Positions 28,036 to 35,891 of a stretch of 64,000 nt of DNA are shown one piece after another. The notes beneath the pieces were generated by a model that saw only the letters and a list, made by a program, of their open reading frames with translations, ran no database searches and was not told the DNA's origin. Every line of letters begins with the position of its first letter. The stretch's first letter is position 1. The translations under genes and the position numbers were made by a program. Origin of the DNA: Dorea_D hominis (GTDB lineage: Bacteria > Bacillota > Clostridia > Lachnospirales > Lachnospiraceae); NCBI RefSeq assembly GCF_014287705.1, contig NZ_JACOOY010000001.1:62001-126000 (forward strand). Reading direction: 5' to 3'.

Positions 28036-28315
28036 AAAACCGCCTCAAACCTATCGGTTTGAGACGGTAATATTATTCTGAAATATTATCGCGGTACCAC
28101 TCAACTTGACGAATCGTCCACTTTTCTCATGTACTAACATACACTCCTGATTGATAACGGGTTCGGTTCCCGACAAGCCCTACTCTCAAAGATTTCAGAC
28201 TGCCCTCGAAAGGCCATTCAATTATCCATTCCATACGATGTTCCACCACCCATCGCTCTCTGTAATGTCATCAGATAATCTACTACTCTTTCTCAACGGT
28301 TTTGCTTATCTACAA
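28036..28315 (-). ncRNA. T-box leader, tRNA-Trp specific
   Basis: Minus-strand leader with the T-box antiterminator sequence GAGTGGTACCGCG at 28090-28102, a Stem I carrying the AGAGAG and GATGGGTGGTG elements, and a UGG specifier at 28214-28216 in the GAA-UGG-CC context. A 12-bp terminator stem (28040-28051 with 28056-28067) followed by T residues ends it. Uncharged tRNA-Trp would allow read-through into trpXYZ. Confidence 0.93.
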
Positions 28316-28320
28316 TCACT

Positions 28321-28349
28321 ACTTTACTTCATTAAAGTATATTTGTCAA
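28321..28349 (-). promoter_or_regulatory. Promoter of the trp T-box operon
   Basis: Minus strand TTGACA (28344-28349), 17-bp spacer, TAAAGT (28321-28326). Confidence 0.75.
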
Positions 28350-28386
28350 GAACAACTTTGATTAATTTTGTAACTCAAATTTTTAA

Positions 28387-29772
28387 CTAATCTTTAATAA
28401 CCGGAATTGGTGTGTCATCTTTTGCGTCGAGATCGTTGATGTATTTCTTCGTTTCACTGACGATAACATTTGACAACAACAATACTGCCACAAGGTTTGG
28501 TATCGCCATCAGCGCATTCAATGTATCTGCGATCAGCCATACAAGATCCAGCGCTACAACCGGTGCGATAACTGCAACTGCCACATACAGGCAACGATAC
28601 AGTAATAATACTTTTTTGCCGGCAAAATATTCTACACAGCGTTCTCCGTAATATGCCCATCCAAGAACAGTAGAATATGCAAATGAAATAATACCAAGTG
28701 TCAGAATGATCGGTCCAAGAACCGGAATCTGACCAAATGCAAGAGATGTCAAGACACCACCATCCGGGATCTCATCTGCATTAATCGATGGGTTCTTCAT
28801 AATTGTTGTTACAAGTACAAGACCTGTCATTGCACATACAACAACAGTATCCCAGAATGTTCCTGTAGAAGATACCAGAGCCTGACGGACCGGATTCCTT
28901 GTCTGTGCTGCCGCTGCTGCGATCGGCGCAGATCCAAGACCGGATTCATTGGAGAAAAGCCCTCTTGCTACACCAAACCGGAGTGCCATCATAATTCCGC
29001 TTCCTACCAGACCACCTGCTGCTGCGCCTGGTGTAAATGCAAGCCGACATATGACTCCAAGTGCTGGAATTATGTAATCATAATTCATACAGAGAATCAC
29101 GATACATCCCAGTACATAGAAAATTGCCATAAATGGAACAAGCTTCTCACATACATTTGCAATCGCTTTGATTCCACCGAAAATAACAATTGCTGTTAAT
29201 ATTGCAACTACCACACCTACCAGCCATCTTGGAATGTGGAAGTTTGTATAGCAGACTGTTGCAATTGCGTTCACCTGCGTTGCACATCCGATACCGAATG
29301 AAGCAAATCCTCCGAAAATAGCAAACAGAAGACCTAACCACTTCATATTCAATCCACGCTCCAACGCATACATAGCACCACCCTGCATACGTCCATCGTC
29401 TGTCTTTACACGATACTTCACCGCGATCAGTGACTCTGCATATTTTGTTGCGATTCCAAAAACGCCGGTAAGCCAGATCCAGAGAACTGCCCCCGGTCCA
29501 CCAAGAGCGATTGCTGTTCCTACACCTATAATATTACCAGTTCCGATTGTTGCCGCCAGAGCAGTCGTAAGCGCACCAAACTGTGATACTTCTCCTTCTG
29601 CTTCCGGATCCTTTGTTACAGATAACTTGATTCCTTTTGTTACGGACTTCCACTGGATGAATCCTGTCCGGAAAGTCATATAAAGATGAGTTCCAAACAA
29701 GAGTATGATCATCGGCCAGCCCCATACAACACCATTAATTGCGGTAACGACAGAATTAATTGCTTCTAACAT
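28387..29772 (-). CDS. Sodium:alanine symporter, AGCS family
   Basis: Membrane symporter of 461 residues for alanine or glycine with sodium. The family signature GALTTALAATIGTGNIIGVG and the segment NESGLGSAPIAAAAAQT are present, with about ten transmembrane helices. The start at 29772 lies 6 bases after AAAGGGGG, and the ATG seven codons upstream overlaps that site. It is transcribed alone toward the T-box region. Confidence 0.94.
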   Translation of the reverse strand: MLEAINSVVTAINGVVWGWPMIILLFGTHLYMTFRTGFIQWKSVTKGIKLSVTKDPEAEGEVSQFGALTTALAATIGTGNIIGVGTAIALGGPGAVLWIWLTGVFGIATKYAESLIAVKYRVKTDDGRMQGGAMYALERGLNMKWLGLLFAIFGGFASFGIGCATQVNAIATVCYTNFHIPRWLVGVVVAILTAIVIFGGIKAIANVCEKLVPFMAIFYVLGCIVILCMNYDYIIPALGVICRLAFTPGAAAGGLVGSGIMMALRFGVARGLFSNESGLGSAPIAAAAAQTRNPVRQALVSSTGTFWDTVVVCAMTGLVLVTTIMKNPSINADEIPDGGVLTSLAFGQIPVLGPIILTLGIISFAYSTVLGWAYYGERCVEYFAGKKVLLLYRCLYVAVAVIAPVVALDLVWLIADTLNALMAIPNLVAVLLLSNVIVSETKKYINDLDAKDDTPIPVIKD

Positions 29773-29990
29773 AATGTGCCCCCTTTTCATGAATTCTCTG
29801 TCCTTAAGTTACTGTACATGTACTTTCTATACCGGTTATTTAGTTATTGAATACATTTTAACCGAACTTATTGAACACATCAATAATTGTTATATAATTA
29901 TCGAACAATTCGGCATTTTATCTAATATTTTTAGAAAATCTTTTTTCAAATAAGTTGTCCTTGCATGTATTCGTCAATACACACTGGTAT

Positions 29991-30060
29991 GTTTTATCCG
30001 CTGATTAGCGTTCGAGGATGCACTTGCATAAGTGCGTGTATTTTCCTCTTTGCCATAACA
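29991..30060 (-). repeat. Structured intergenic repeat, copy A
   Basis: A 70-bp element in the 620-bp gap between divergent AGCS and ECF genes. It shares with copy B (62100-62169) the ordered blocks TGTTATGGC, AGGAAAAT, GCTAATCAGCG and ATAAAA, and a central hairpin whose stem (GCACTT with AAGTGC) differs in sequence but not in form. A terminator-like hairpin with T-run precedes it at 30061-30095. The rest of 29791-30410 shows no gene. Confidence 0.6.
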
Positions 30061-30095
30061 AAAAGACTCCGGGGAAATTCCATCCTTGGAGTCTA
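30061..30095 (-). terminator. Hairpin preceding repeat copy A
   Basis: GACTCC and GGAGTC pair across a 17-base interior, followed on the minus strand by TTTTTGTT. The upper stem is imperfect. No gene ends here, so it may belong to the repeat or to a small transcript. Confidence 0.45.
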
Positions 30096-30310
30096 ATTTT
30101 CGCACAACTTGTATTCATTAAACCAATTGACAAAATTATACTACCATATTTGGAATTTGCATGCAAGTATTTTTTGTATATTATATGTTTTAAATATTCC
30201 ATATATGACTACAATTTAAGAAAAAAGAAGACAGCCAAAGTAGTTTTATTTCCTGTCAATGTCAGTCTGTAAAACAAGGGTTTCCAAACTGATAAATATT
30301 ATCGCTCTCC

Positions 30311-30362
30311 AAACTGGCATGGTTATTTTTGCAATAACTGGTTCTTTATTTCAATCCAGTTT
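30311..30362 (+). promoter_or_regulatory. Structured 5' leader of the ECF S-component gene
   Basis: Nested inverted repeats AAACTGG/CCAGTTT enclosing GTTATT/AATAAC lie 50 bp before the start codon. The fold resembles a small regulatory leader but matches no riboswitch class that I can recognise. Confidence 0.35.
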
Positions 30363-30410
30363 CGTTGTAAAGTTTCTACAACAAAACAAAAGAAATGAGG
30401 TCTGATAGTT

Positions 30411-30944
30411 ATGAATTCAAATCTGAAAAAAATTGTTATGACAGCTTTATTTGCTGCTTTATCGTGTGTAGCAACCATGTCGATTCACATTCCTACTCCT
30501 GGAACCGGCGGATATATCCATCCGGGTGATGCAGTTGTGATTCTCTCCGGTGTGATCCTTGGTCCGGTATACGGACTCCTTGCCGGCGGTATCGGTTCTG
30601 CAATGGCTGATTTGATTGGCGGATATTTTATCTATGTACCGATTACATTTGTGATCAAAGGTCTGGTTGCTCTTGTAGCAGGACTGATTTACCAGAAACT
30701 TGGACATTCTTCCAAGACAAGATTTACAGCCGTTATCCTTGGCGGAGTTGCTGATATTGTACTTGTTGCCGGCGGCTACTGCCTCTGCGAGATTTTCCTT
30801 TATGGTGTATCTGGTGCACTTGCAAGTGTTCCTGCCAACATCATCCAGGGTATCGGAGGACTGGTCATTTCCGCAATCTTATATCCGGCTCTGATCGCTA
30901 TCCCGGACGTAAGACAGCTTGCCGGGGAACGCGCTCATTCCTAA
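30411..30944 (+). CDS. ECF transporter S component
   Basis: Membrane substrate-binding subunit of an energy-coupling-factor vitamin importer: 177 residues, about six hydrophobic segments, with the GYIHPGDAVVILSGVILGP region typical of the group. The general EcfA/EcfT module must be elsewhere. The substrate cannot be assigned. It is monocistronic and ends before a strong terminator. Confidence 0.88.
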   Translation: MNSNLKKIVMTALFAALSCVATMSIHIPTPGTGGYIHPGDAVVILSGVILGPVYGLLAGGIGSAMADLIGGYFIYVPITFVIKGLVALVAGLIYQKLGHSSKTRFTAVILGGVADIVLVAGGYCLCEIFLYGVSGALASVPANIIQGIGGLVISAILYPALIAIPDVRQLAGERAHS

Positions 30945-30982
30945 GTGACATTATCATTTTTGTTCAGATATTTGCCCCTCAT

Positions 30983-31022
30983 AAAAGAACCAGCACATGA
31001 AATCATGCGCTGGTTCTTTTTA
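30983..31022 (+). terminator. Terminator of the ECF S-component gene
   Basis: Near-perfect stem (AAGAACCAGC with GCTGGTTCTT) plus a CATG/CATG inner pairing, flanked by A and T runs. Confidence 0.85.
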
Positions 31023-31105
31023 ACTACTTATGTATGTTTTCTTCTTAGACGTTTATATTATATTTTAAACTTTTCACCTTATATTTATAAGATGATTTTG
31101 AGTTC

Positions 31106-31282
31106 TTAACAATTCGGATGAATCTTAAGTTGTTTTTTCTGTCCTTGCACAAGAACGACCTTTTTTGCTGAATCTGCCGACGCAGTTATGCAAGTTCGTC
31201 CAGATGCAAGACCTCCCACAACCAATGCAGAGAGCATGACAAGCAGGCAGCTTTGTACGACTTTTCTTTTTGATCTTTTCAT
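31106..31282 (-). CDS. Small secreted peptide, unrecognised
   Basis: A 58-residue product: basic start MKRSKRK, a hydrophobic signal segment, then a short mature part KKVVLVQGQKKQLKI ending in Cys. The last segment resembles the first strand of bacterial Ig-like domains, so it could be the stub of a larger surface protein. AAGGAG lies 7 bases before the start. It is just outside the mobile element. Before insertion it would have followed the metA stop by only 16 bases, so the element has cut it from its operon. Confidence 0.55.
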   Translation of the reverse strand: MKRSKRKVVQSCLLVMLSALVVGGLASGRTCITASADSAKKVVLVQGQKKQLKIHPNC

Positions 31283-31302
31283 TTTTCTTCTCCTTTTTCT
31301 AC

Positions 31303-31318
31303 CGAAAATCCGGTGTTC
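31303..31318. repeat. attL, 16-bp direct repeat
   Basis: Identical to 39814-39829, the last codons of metA. Read with the sequence to its left, this copy would end metA as Arg-TAG, so the left flank is the old downstream sequence of metA. Confidence 0.8.
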
Positions 31319-31352
31319 ATAACATAATATATCTCCCAATATATTAATCAAA

Positions 31353-31643
31353 TTACTGCTTTTTTACAATCTTTAACTCATATCCTAATGCATTTAATAA
31401 ATTATTAAATGCCGTTATAGTAGGAACTGTTTCCTTGCGTTCTATCTTTGAAATTGTCTGTTGTCTTTTACCGGATAATTTTGCTAATTCTTTTTGTGTT
31501 ATATTTTCTTCCTTTCTCAGCATAATCATTTTTTCTATTAATTCATACTCCGCACGAGATTCATCCCATGCTTCTCTAAATTCACTGTCATCCTTTCTTT
31601 TTTCTTCAATTTCTTTTTTTATATTTGCTTGTATGAATGGCAT
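31353..31643 (-). CDS. higA: HigA-like XRE antitoxin
   Basis: A 96-residue helix-turn-helix protein with ENITQKELAKLSGKRQQTISKIE, placed after a HigB-type toxin gene as in HigBA modules. It should bind the toxin and repress the operon. The ATG at 31643 has AGGAG eight bases upstream, so the GTG at 31652 is less likely. It lies just inside attL and may serve as an addiction module for the element. Confidence 0.75.
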   Translation of the reverse strand: MPFIQANIKKEIEEKRKDDSEFREAWDESRAEYELIEKMIMLRKEENITQKELAKLSGKRQQTISKIERKETVPTITAFNNLLNALGYELKIVKKQ

Positions 31644-31670
31644 ATCTTTCACTCCTCTTTTTCTATATTT

Positions 31671-32008
31671 TTATATAAATTTCTTTCCCAATGCCTTTCC
31701 CAATTCTTTTGCTCTCTTTTTTATTATTTTTGAATCTCCCTTTTCCGTTTTGTTTTTTTGCTTTCTGCATGCATGTAATAAATAAATATTGTCACCGTCT
31801 GGGATAATATAAAATATGCGATTGTGTTTGTAAAAATATACTTCGTATATTTTTTCTCCCATCTTTTAATATTCAGTTTCTCGAATTCTCCATTCTCCAT
31901 TTTTTCTCTGACACTATATCCATCAACCATTTCAGGGATTGTCAAAGAATCAATATATTCTTTAATTACATTCCTTCCAGAAGAAGTTTCATAATCATGT
32001 AGTATCAT
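31671..32008 (-). pseudogene. higB: HigB/Gp49-like toxin gene with frameshift
   Basis: The first frame (32008 down to about 31870) gives an N-terminal part with VIKEYIDSLTIPEM and EFEKLNIKR. The continuation GEKIYEVYFYKHNRIFYIIPDGD, characteristic of RelE/HigB-type nucleases, is in another frame (31671-31862). One lost base near the AAAAGATGGG tract at about 31862-31871 explains it. The toxin is therefore probably inactive, unless the difference is a sequencing error. Confidence 0.7.
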
Positions 32009-32111
32009 AATTACATATTCTCCTTTCTTCTTTTATATTACGCATAATACATCATATATGTTGTATTCATCAATGTAAAACATCTGTTTATATTATTTTT
32101 GCATTAAAAAA

Positions 32112-32141
32112 GGAATGCCTTAATTGGCATTCCCATTTTTT
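32112..32141. terminator. Bidirectional hairpin inside the element
   Basis: GGAATGCC pairs with GGCATTCC, with A-run and T-run flanks, between the toxin-antitoxin genes and the integrase-arm-like repeats. Confidence 0.65.
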
Positions 32142-32285
32142 AACAATTTTTCTATTTTTGTACACCTTTTCTACACCATTTTCGTAACAAATCATACTAA
32201 ATTCAAATAAATTATATACCTAATTTTCGATTATCCGCATAAACACTAGACTTTCAAGCATTTTGAAGTATAAAAAAACATTCAT

Positions 32286-32338
32286 TTTACCACGAATTTA
32301 CCACGATTGAATGAGCCTTGATATGACCTATAAAATAA
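32286..32338. repeat. Integrase-arm-like repeats, internal copy
   Basis: Two TTTACCACGA units (32286-32295, 32297-32306) and CCTATAAAATAA (32327-32338) match the arrangement after int (39603-39623 and 39696-39707). The interval 32009-32454 holds only this and two hairpins; I see no gene in it. Confidence 0.55.
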
Positions 32339-32346
32339 TACCCAAA

Positions 32347-32378
32347 AGACATCATTTAGATATAATGATGTCTTTTTT
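32347..32378 (-). terminator. Terminator of the cargo operon
   Basis: A perfect 10-bp stem (AGACATCATT with AATGATGTCT), with T-runs on either strand, lies downstream of the last cargo gene. Confidence 0.7.
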
Positions 32379-32454
32379 AAAAGCAGTCAATCCTAAGACT
32401 AACTGCTTTATATGTGATATAAGGTTATCAGACAATTTACCAACAAAGTATATA

Positions 32455-33039
32455 CTATCGACTCAATAACATAGGCAAAAATTTTAATAATAAATCAATT
32501 CCATACGTAAATATGAATAACCCTAATATTATCGAAACTATTGTTCCTATTTTAATTTTTTTAGCCAGAATAAATACTGCTGGGTGCTTTGGGTCAATAT
32601 ATATGCTATATACATTTCCTTGTGTCATACTCCTATTTAATCGTTTATGAGATATATTTTGTGCTGTTTGCTCACGATAATAAGTTCCGTTATATGTATA
32701 TTCAAATATTGGAGATTGTGTAGAAATGCCATTGCCACCATAATATGTATTGTAGCCACAATACACGCCGTCCACTTTTTCTCTACAACGCAATAACGAA
32801 TATAAATCATTTACCCCAACCAAAATAAATACCAAACCAAATATAATTGCTCCCAATGGATAAACCAAAATCTCACCATATGGCAAAGTTAAAGATAAGA
32901 TAGAAACGATTCCACAGCCAATGAAACAAATAAACATAATCAAACAGATAAGTGGCATGACTTTATAGCGTTTCTTTTTCATAATTACAAAACATACTAT
33001 ACCAAATACTATTGTTAAAAAATAAATAAGAATTGTCAT
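32455..33039 (-). CDS. DUF3592-like membrane protein, cargo gene 5
   Basis: A 194-residue protein with three N-terminal hydrophobic segments, a soluble loop with SPIFEYTYNGTYYREQTAQN, and a C-terminal membrane segment. The YNG and PKHPAVF patterns resemble DUF3592 proteins. Function unknown. Last gene of the AT-rich cargo operon; base composition is clearly poorer in GC than the chromosome around it. Confidence 0.7.
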   Translation of the reverse strand: MTILIYFLTIVFGIVCFVIMKKKRYKVMPLICLIMFICFIGCGIVSILSLTLPYGEILVYPLGAIIFGLVFILVGVNDLYSLLRCREKVDGVYCGYNTYYGGNGISTQSPIFEYTYNGTYYREQTAQNISHKRLNRSMTQGNVYSIYIDPKHPAVFILAKKIKIGTIVSIILGLFIFTYGIDLLLKFLPMLLSR

Positions 33040-33082
33040 TACCTAATCGCTCCTTTGATTTTCCCTTACTACTTAATCACTA

Positions 33083-33595
33083 TTATTTTTCTAACTGTTC
33101 TTGCACAAATTTAATACTATTCTGAATCAATTCTTTATCTTTTTCTGTTGCAACTTCTTCTAATTGTTTAAACAAAGCAATACTTTCATTTCGTTTACCT
33201 AATACATTAAATGCAGTTGCAATATTAAGATACCATGTCATTTCATCTTGCATATCTTTAGGCTTCATATCCATTGCAAGAAGTTTTTCTAAAAAGAGTT
33301 CTCCATTTTTATTTTCTTGATATTCTCTTACAATATCGTTATTCATTTTTCTAAACTGATATCCTCTACGCATTAAAACAAAGAACATGATAAAGAAATA
33401 AACAATAGTAATAACGGCAATACCACCAACGATAATGCCTAAAAAACCAATTGTTAATTTTACATAGGGAATTACTATGTTCACATAAATAAATAGCAGT
33501 ACCGCCCAAAATAGAAAGGCTAATCTAATGAGCCATTTATCTTTTTTTTCATACATTGCTCTTTTCTTTTTTAGATTTTCGGGTTCGTAAATCAT
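33083..33595 (-). CDS. Membrane protein with TPR-like tail, cargo gene 4
   Basis: A 170-residue protein not recognised as a known family. Two hydrophobic helices (about residues 22-42 and 48-72) precede a helical cytoplasmic region with a TPR-like stretch (LNIATAFNVLGKRNESIALF). It lies between the lipoprotein and the DUF3592-like gene and reads as part of the same operon. Confidence 0.65.
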   Translation of the reverse strand: MIYEPENLKKKRAMYEKKDKWLIRLAFLFWAVLLFIYVNIVIPYVKLTIGFLGIIVGGIAVITIVYFFIMFFVLMRRGYQFRKMNNDIVREYQENKNGELFLEKLLAMDMKPKDMQDEMTWYLNIATAFNVLGKRNESIALFKQLEEVATEKDKELIQNSIKFVQEQLEK

Positions 33596-33618
33596 TTTTT
33601 CACTCCTTTATTACTACA

Positions 33619-34362
33619 TCAATCAGAATTTGTTTCATTGTTCTGATTTTGTTTCTTCCATTCCTTATAATCTTTTTGCGTTTTTTGTTGTCTTTTAACA
33701 TCTGCCATTTTTTCCAAAATCACTTCTACGTCTGGTTGACTGTGCTGTTCTGGTAGAGAATAGAAAATAAGGTTATCATCGCTTGTATATACTGAAATAT
33801 TAAAAACCAAATCACTTTCTACAATTTCTTGCATGATATAGGAAAGTTCTTCTGCATATTCTTTATCAGTTTTTCCCTCATTAAGATATATACTTGTTTC
33901 TATTTCATATTCCCTTTTTTTCAGATATTCTTCTACACTTTCCTTACCATTCCATTCTGTCGTGGTTGTATGCCCTTGAACTTCAATTTGATAACCTCTT
34001 ATAAAAGGCTTATCTTGAAATAAAGGAGTTGCAAGTTCTTTTATTTCATCAGAATAGTAATAAACATGGTAACTATCCTCAAAAAGTCCAGTATTTCGTG
34101 TATATATAGTAGCAGTTTGAGAAGAATTTATTATTACAGAAGTGAAGAAGTACAAAGAAGAAAAAATAGGATTAAACTGGATTATGGCAGAAGTTTCCAG
34201 TAAAGAAAATTCTTCATTGTATTTGTCCTTTAATTTGGATAAGATATATTTTTGTGCTTCTTCACTAGAGTTAAAATCATGCGAATAACTGCTACAACCA
34301 TTTAATAGTCCTAGACAAAGCACGCTTGCTATAACACCTAATAAAAATTTTTTATATCGCAT
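33619..34362 (-). CDS. Lipoprotein of unknown function, cargo gene 3
   Basis: A 247-residue lipoprotein with signal peptide and lipobox LLNGC near residue 23, a mixed alpha/beta middle and a charged C-terminus rich in Lys, Gln and Asn. The start at 34362 follows AGGTGG; the longer frame overlaps the upstream gene. No family is recognised. Surface location next to membrane partners would suit an immunity or envelope role, which is inference. Confidence 0.7.
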   Translation of the reverse strand: MRYKKFLLGVIASVLCLGLLNGCSSYSHDFNSSEEAQKYILSKLKDKYNEEFSLLETSAIIQFNPIFSSLYFFTSVIINSSQTATIYTRNTGLFEDSYHVYYYSDEIKELATPLFQDKPFIRGYQIEVQGHTTTTEWNGKESVEEYLKKREYEIETSIYLNEGKTDKEYAEELSYIMQEIVESDLVFNISVYTSDDNLIFYSLPEQHSQPDVEVILEKMADVKRQQKTQKDYKEWKKQNQNNETNSD

Positions 34363-34390
34363 AATCGCCACCTCTATGTGATTTGATGAT

Positions 34391-34750
34391 TTAACACTCA
34401 TAAACTTCTCTATCTATATCATTTTCGACTTCCTTTTTTATTTCGTCCATAGAATTCAACCAATTATCTAAAAATTCCAATGAAATAATTCGCCCATTAT
34501 AATAAATAGTTATTTCTGCACCTGCTCTTTGCAGTTTCCCAATCAATTCTCTAAACGCTCTAGTCTTATCTATTCCGTTTATCTCTTCTACAACATCGTA
34601 ATCATTAGTATCATATGTTACTACAAAATCGTTCGACTCTATTTTCTGTTTTATATGGCTCATAGACATGGATTTATCATATTCTCTGATGAATTTAATG
34701 TATGATACAATTTGCTCATCTTTTGCTATTTTTATTTGCATTAAATCCAT
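34391..34750 (-). CDS. Small acidic soluble protein, cargo gene 2
   Basis: A 119-residue acidic protein with no membrane segment and no family that I recognise. AGGAGG lies 9 bases before the start. Its size, charge and operon setting resemble immunity proteins of interbacterial toxin systems, but no toxin gene is present and no motif proves it. Confidence 0.65.
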   Translation of the reverse strand: MDLMQIKIAKDEQIVSYIKFIREYDKSMSMSHIKQKIESNDFVVTYDTNDYDVVEEINGIDKTRAFRELIGKLQRAGAEITIYYNGRIISLEFLDNWLNSMDEIKKEVENDIDREVYEC

Positions 34751-34838
34751 AATAAGATTCCTCCTAACATTATGATTTTATGATTTAACACCGTTCTACA
34801 AACTGGGATTTGCATATATGAAATACAAACTTATAATC

Positions 34839-35612
34839 TTACCATTCATTTATGGCATATAAAATAGCAAGTCTTACATTTTTTAATAACTCAGAAGACA
34901 GCGTTTCGTATTCTTCAGATAACCCTTTTTTGTGAGCCATATATGCTGGGCTATCATTCCACGAACCCATTGCTCCAAAAACATCCGAAACACTTGCAGC
35001 TTCGAACATTTGAAGATTTTGCTGTGGAATTGGTGGTAAACTCAAACCATACTTTTCATCTGGATACTCGCTACAGCCATCTAAAAGGTTTATAGCAGAA
35101 GTAAAAATATTAGCAAAATTTTCACACTCTATTTTTTCAGCCAATTCTTTAATCGATAATAATACATCTCGAAATGAGTTAATGTTATTCTCAAAATATG
35201 GTTTTTTTGATGGTGGGTTAGTCCACTCATGCTCTGAATATAGAATATTCCATTTTTTTTGCACAGAGTCAAATTGCCAATCAGCAACAAAGTATGTTAC
35301 TTTTCCGCTTTTGTAAAAACACAAAATGGCACTTTCTGTTGTATTTGAAAATCCTAAAAATTGTCTATCTTTCACTGAATATGGACAGAGCAACTTTATA
35401 TCCTGTATCCCATTTTTCTTTATTTGTTCAAACCACAATGAAACATTAGTAGCAGTATATTTTTCTGTCCTTAAAAATTTCTTTTGAGGTAAAAAGACAA
35501 ATTCAATTTTATTCTCATATTCTAATGGTGAAAATCTAATTGGTTCTGATAATTGCAACGCTTTTTTGCTCGCTGCTACAATAGATGCAATTTGAAACAT
35601 TTGTCCATTCAT
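34839..35612 (-). CDS. Unrecognised soluble protein, cargo gene 1
   Basis: A 257-residue protein without signal or membrane segment. It has aromatic-rich beta segments (KVTYFVADWQFDS) and a helical C-terminus containing SWNDSPAY. I do not recognise the family. It is the first gene of the cargo operon. The start at 35612 is chosen at 7 bases after AGGAGG; a second ATG directly before it is possible. Confidence 0.65.
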   Translation of the reverse strand: MNGQMFQIASIVAASKKALQLSEPIRFSPLEYENKIEFVFLPQKKFLRTEKYTATNVSLWFEQIKKNGIQDIKLLCPYSVKDRQFLGFSNTTESAILCFYKSGKVTYFVADWQFDSVQKKWNILYSEHEWTNPPSKKPYFENNINSFRDVLLSIKELAEKIECENFANIFTSAINLLDGCSEYPDEKYGLSLPPIPQQNLQMFEAASVSDVFGAMGSWNDSPAYMAHKKGLSEEYETLSSELLKNVRLAILYAINEW

Positions 35613-35799
35613 CATTTCGCCTCCTCTTAACATGAATAATACTGTTCTCACAAATTCTAATTTGTCGCTTTCTTCATGCCCATATTATAACAGTTCCATA
35701 TATCCACCACAATAAAAATCAGCATACCTCTTAATATTTTTCTATCTTGGAAAATACACACTTTTCTTTTCTTCCTCTTGATTATCAATCACAGAAAAG

Positions 35800-35863
35800 A
35801 AAAAGCCCTGTCAAGAGCCTTGCCACCATTGGTGGTGCTTTGCACTCTTTACTGGGCTTTTTA
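35800..35863 (-). terminator. Branched terminator after the XRE gene
   Basis: AAAAGCCC pairs with GGGCTTTT around inner stems (AGAG/CTCT, CCACC/GGTGG). It lies downstream of the minus-strand XRE gene and separates it from the cargo operon. Confidence 0.7.
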
Positions 35864-35891
35864 TTTGCTGTATCTTCCATGCAAGAGGAAA

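Noticed and set aside
30135..30163. TATAAT at 30135-30140 as a promoter for a small RNA through repeat copy A
   Set aside because: The only -35-like hexamer (TTGCAT) is 20 bp away, too far for a confident promoter.
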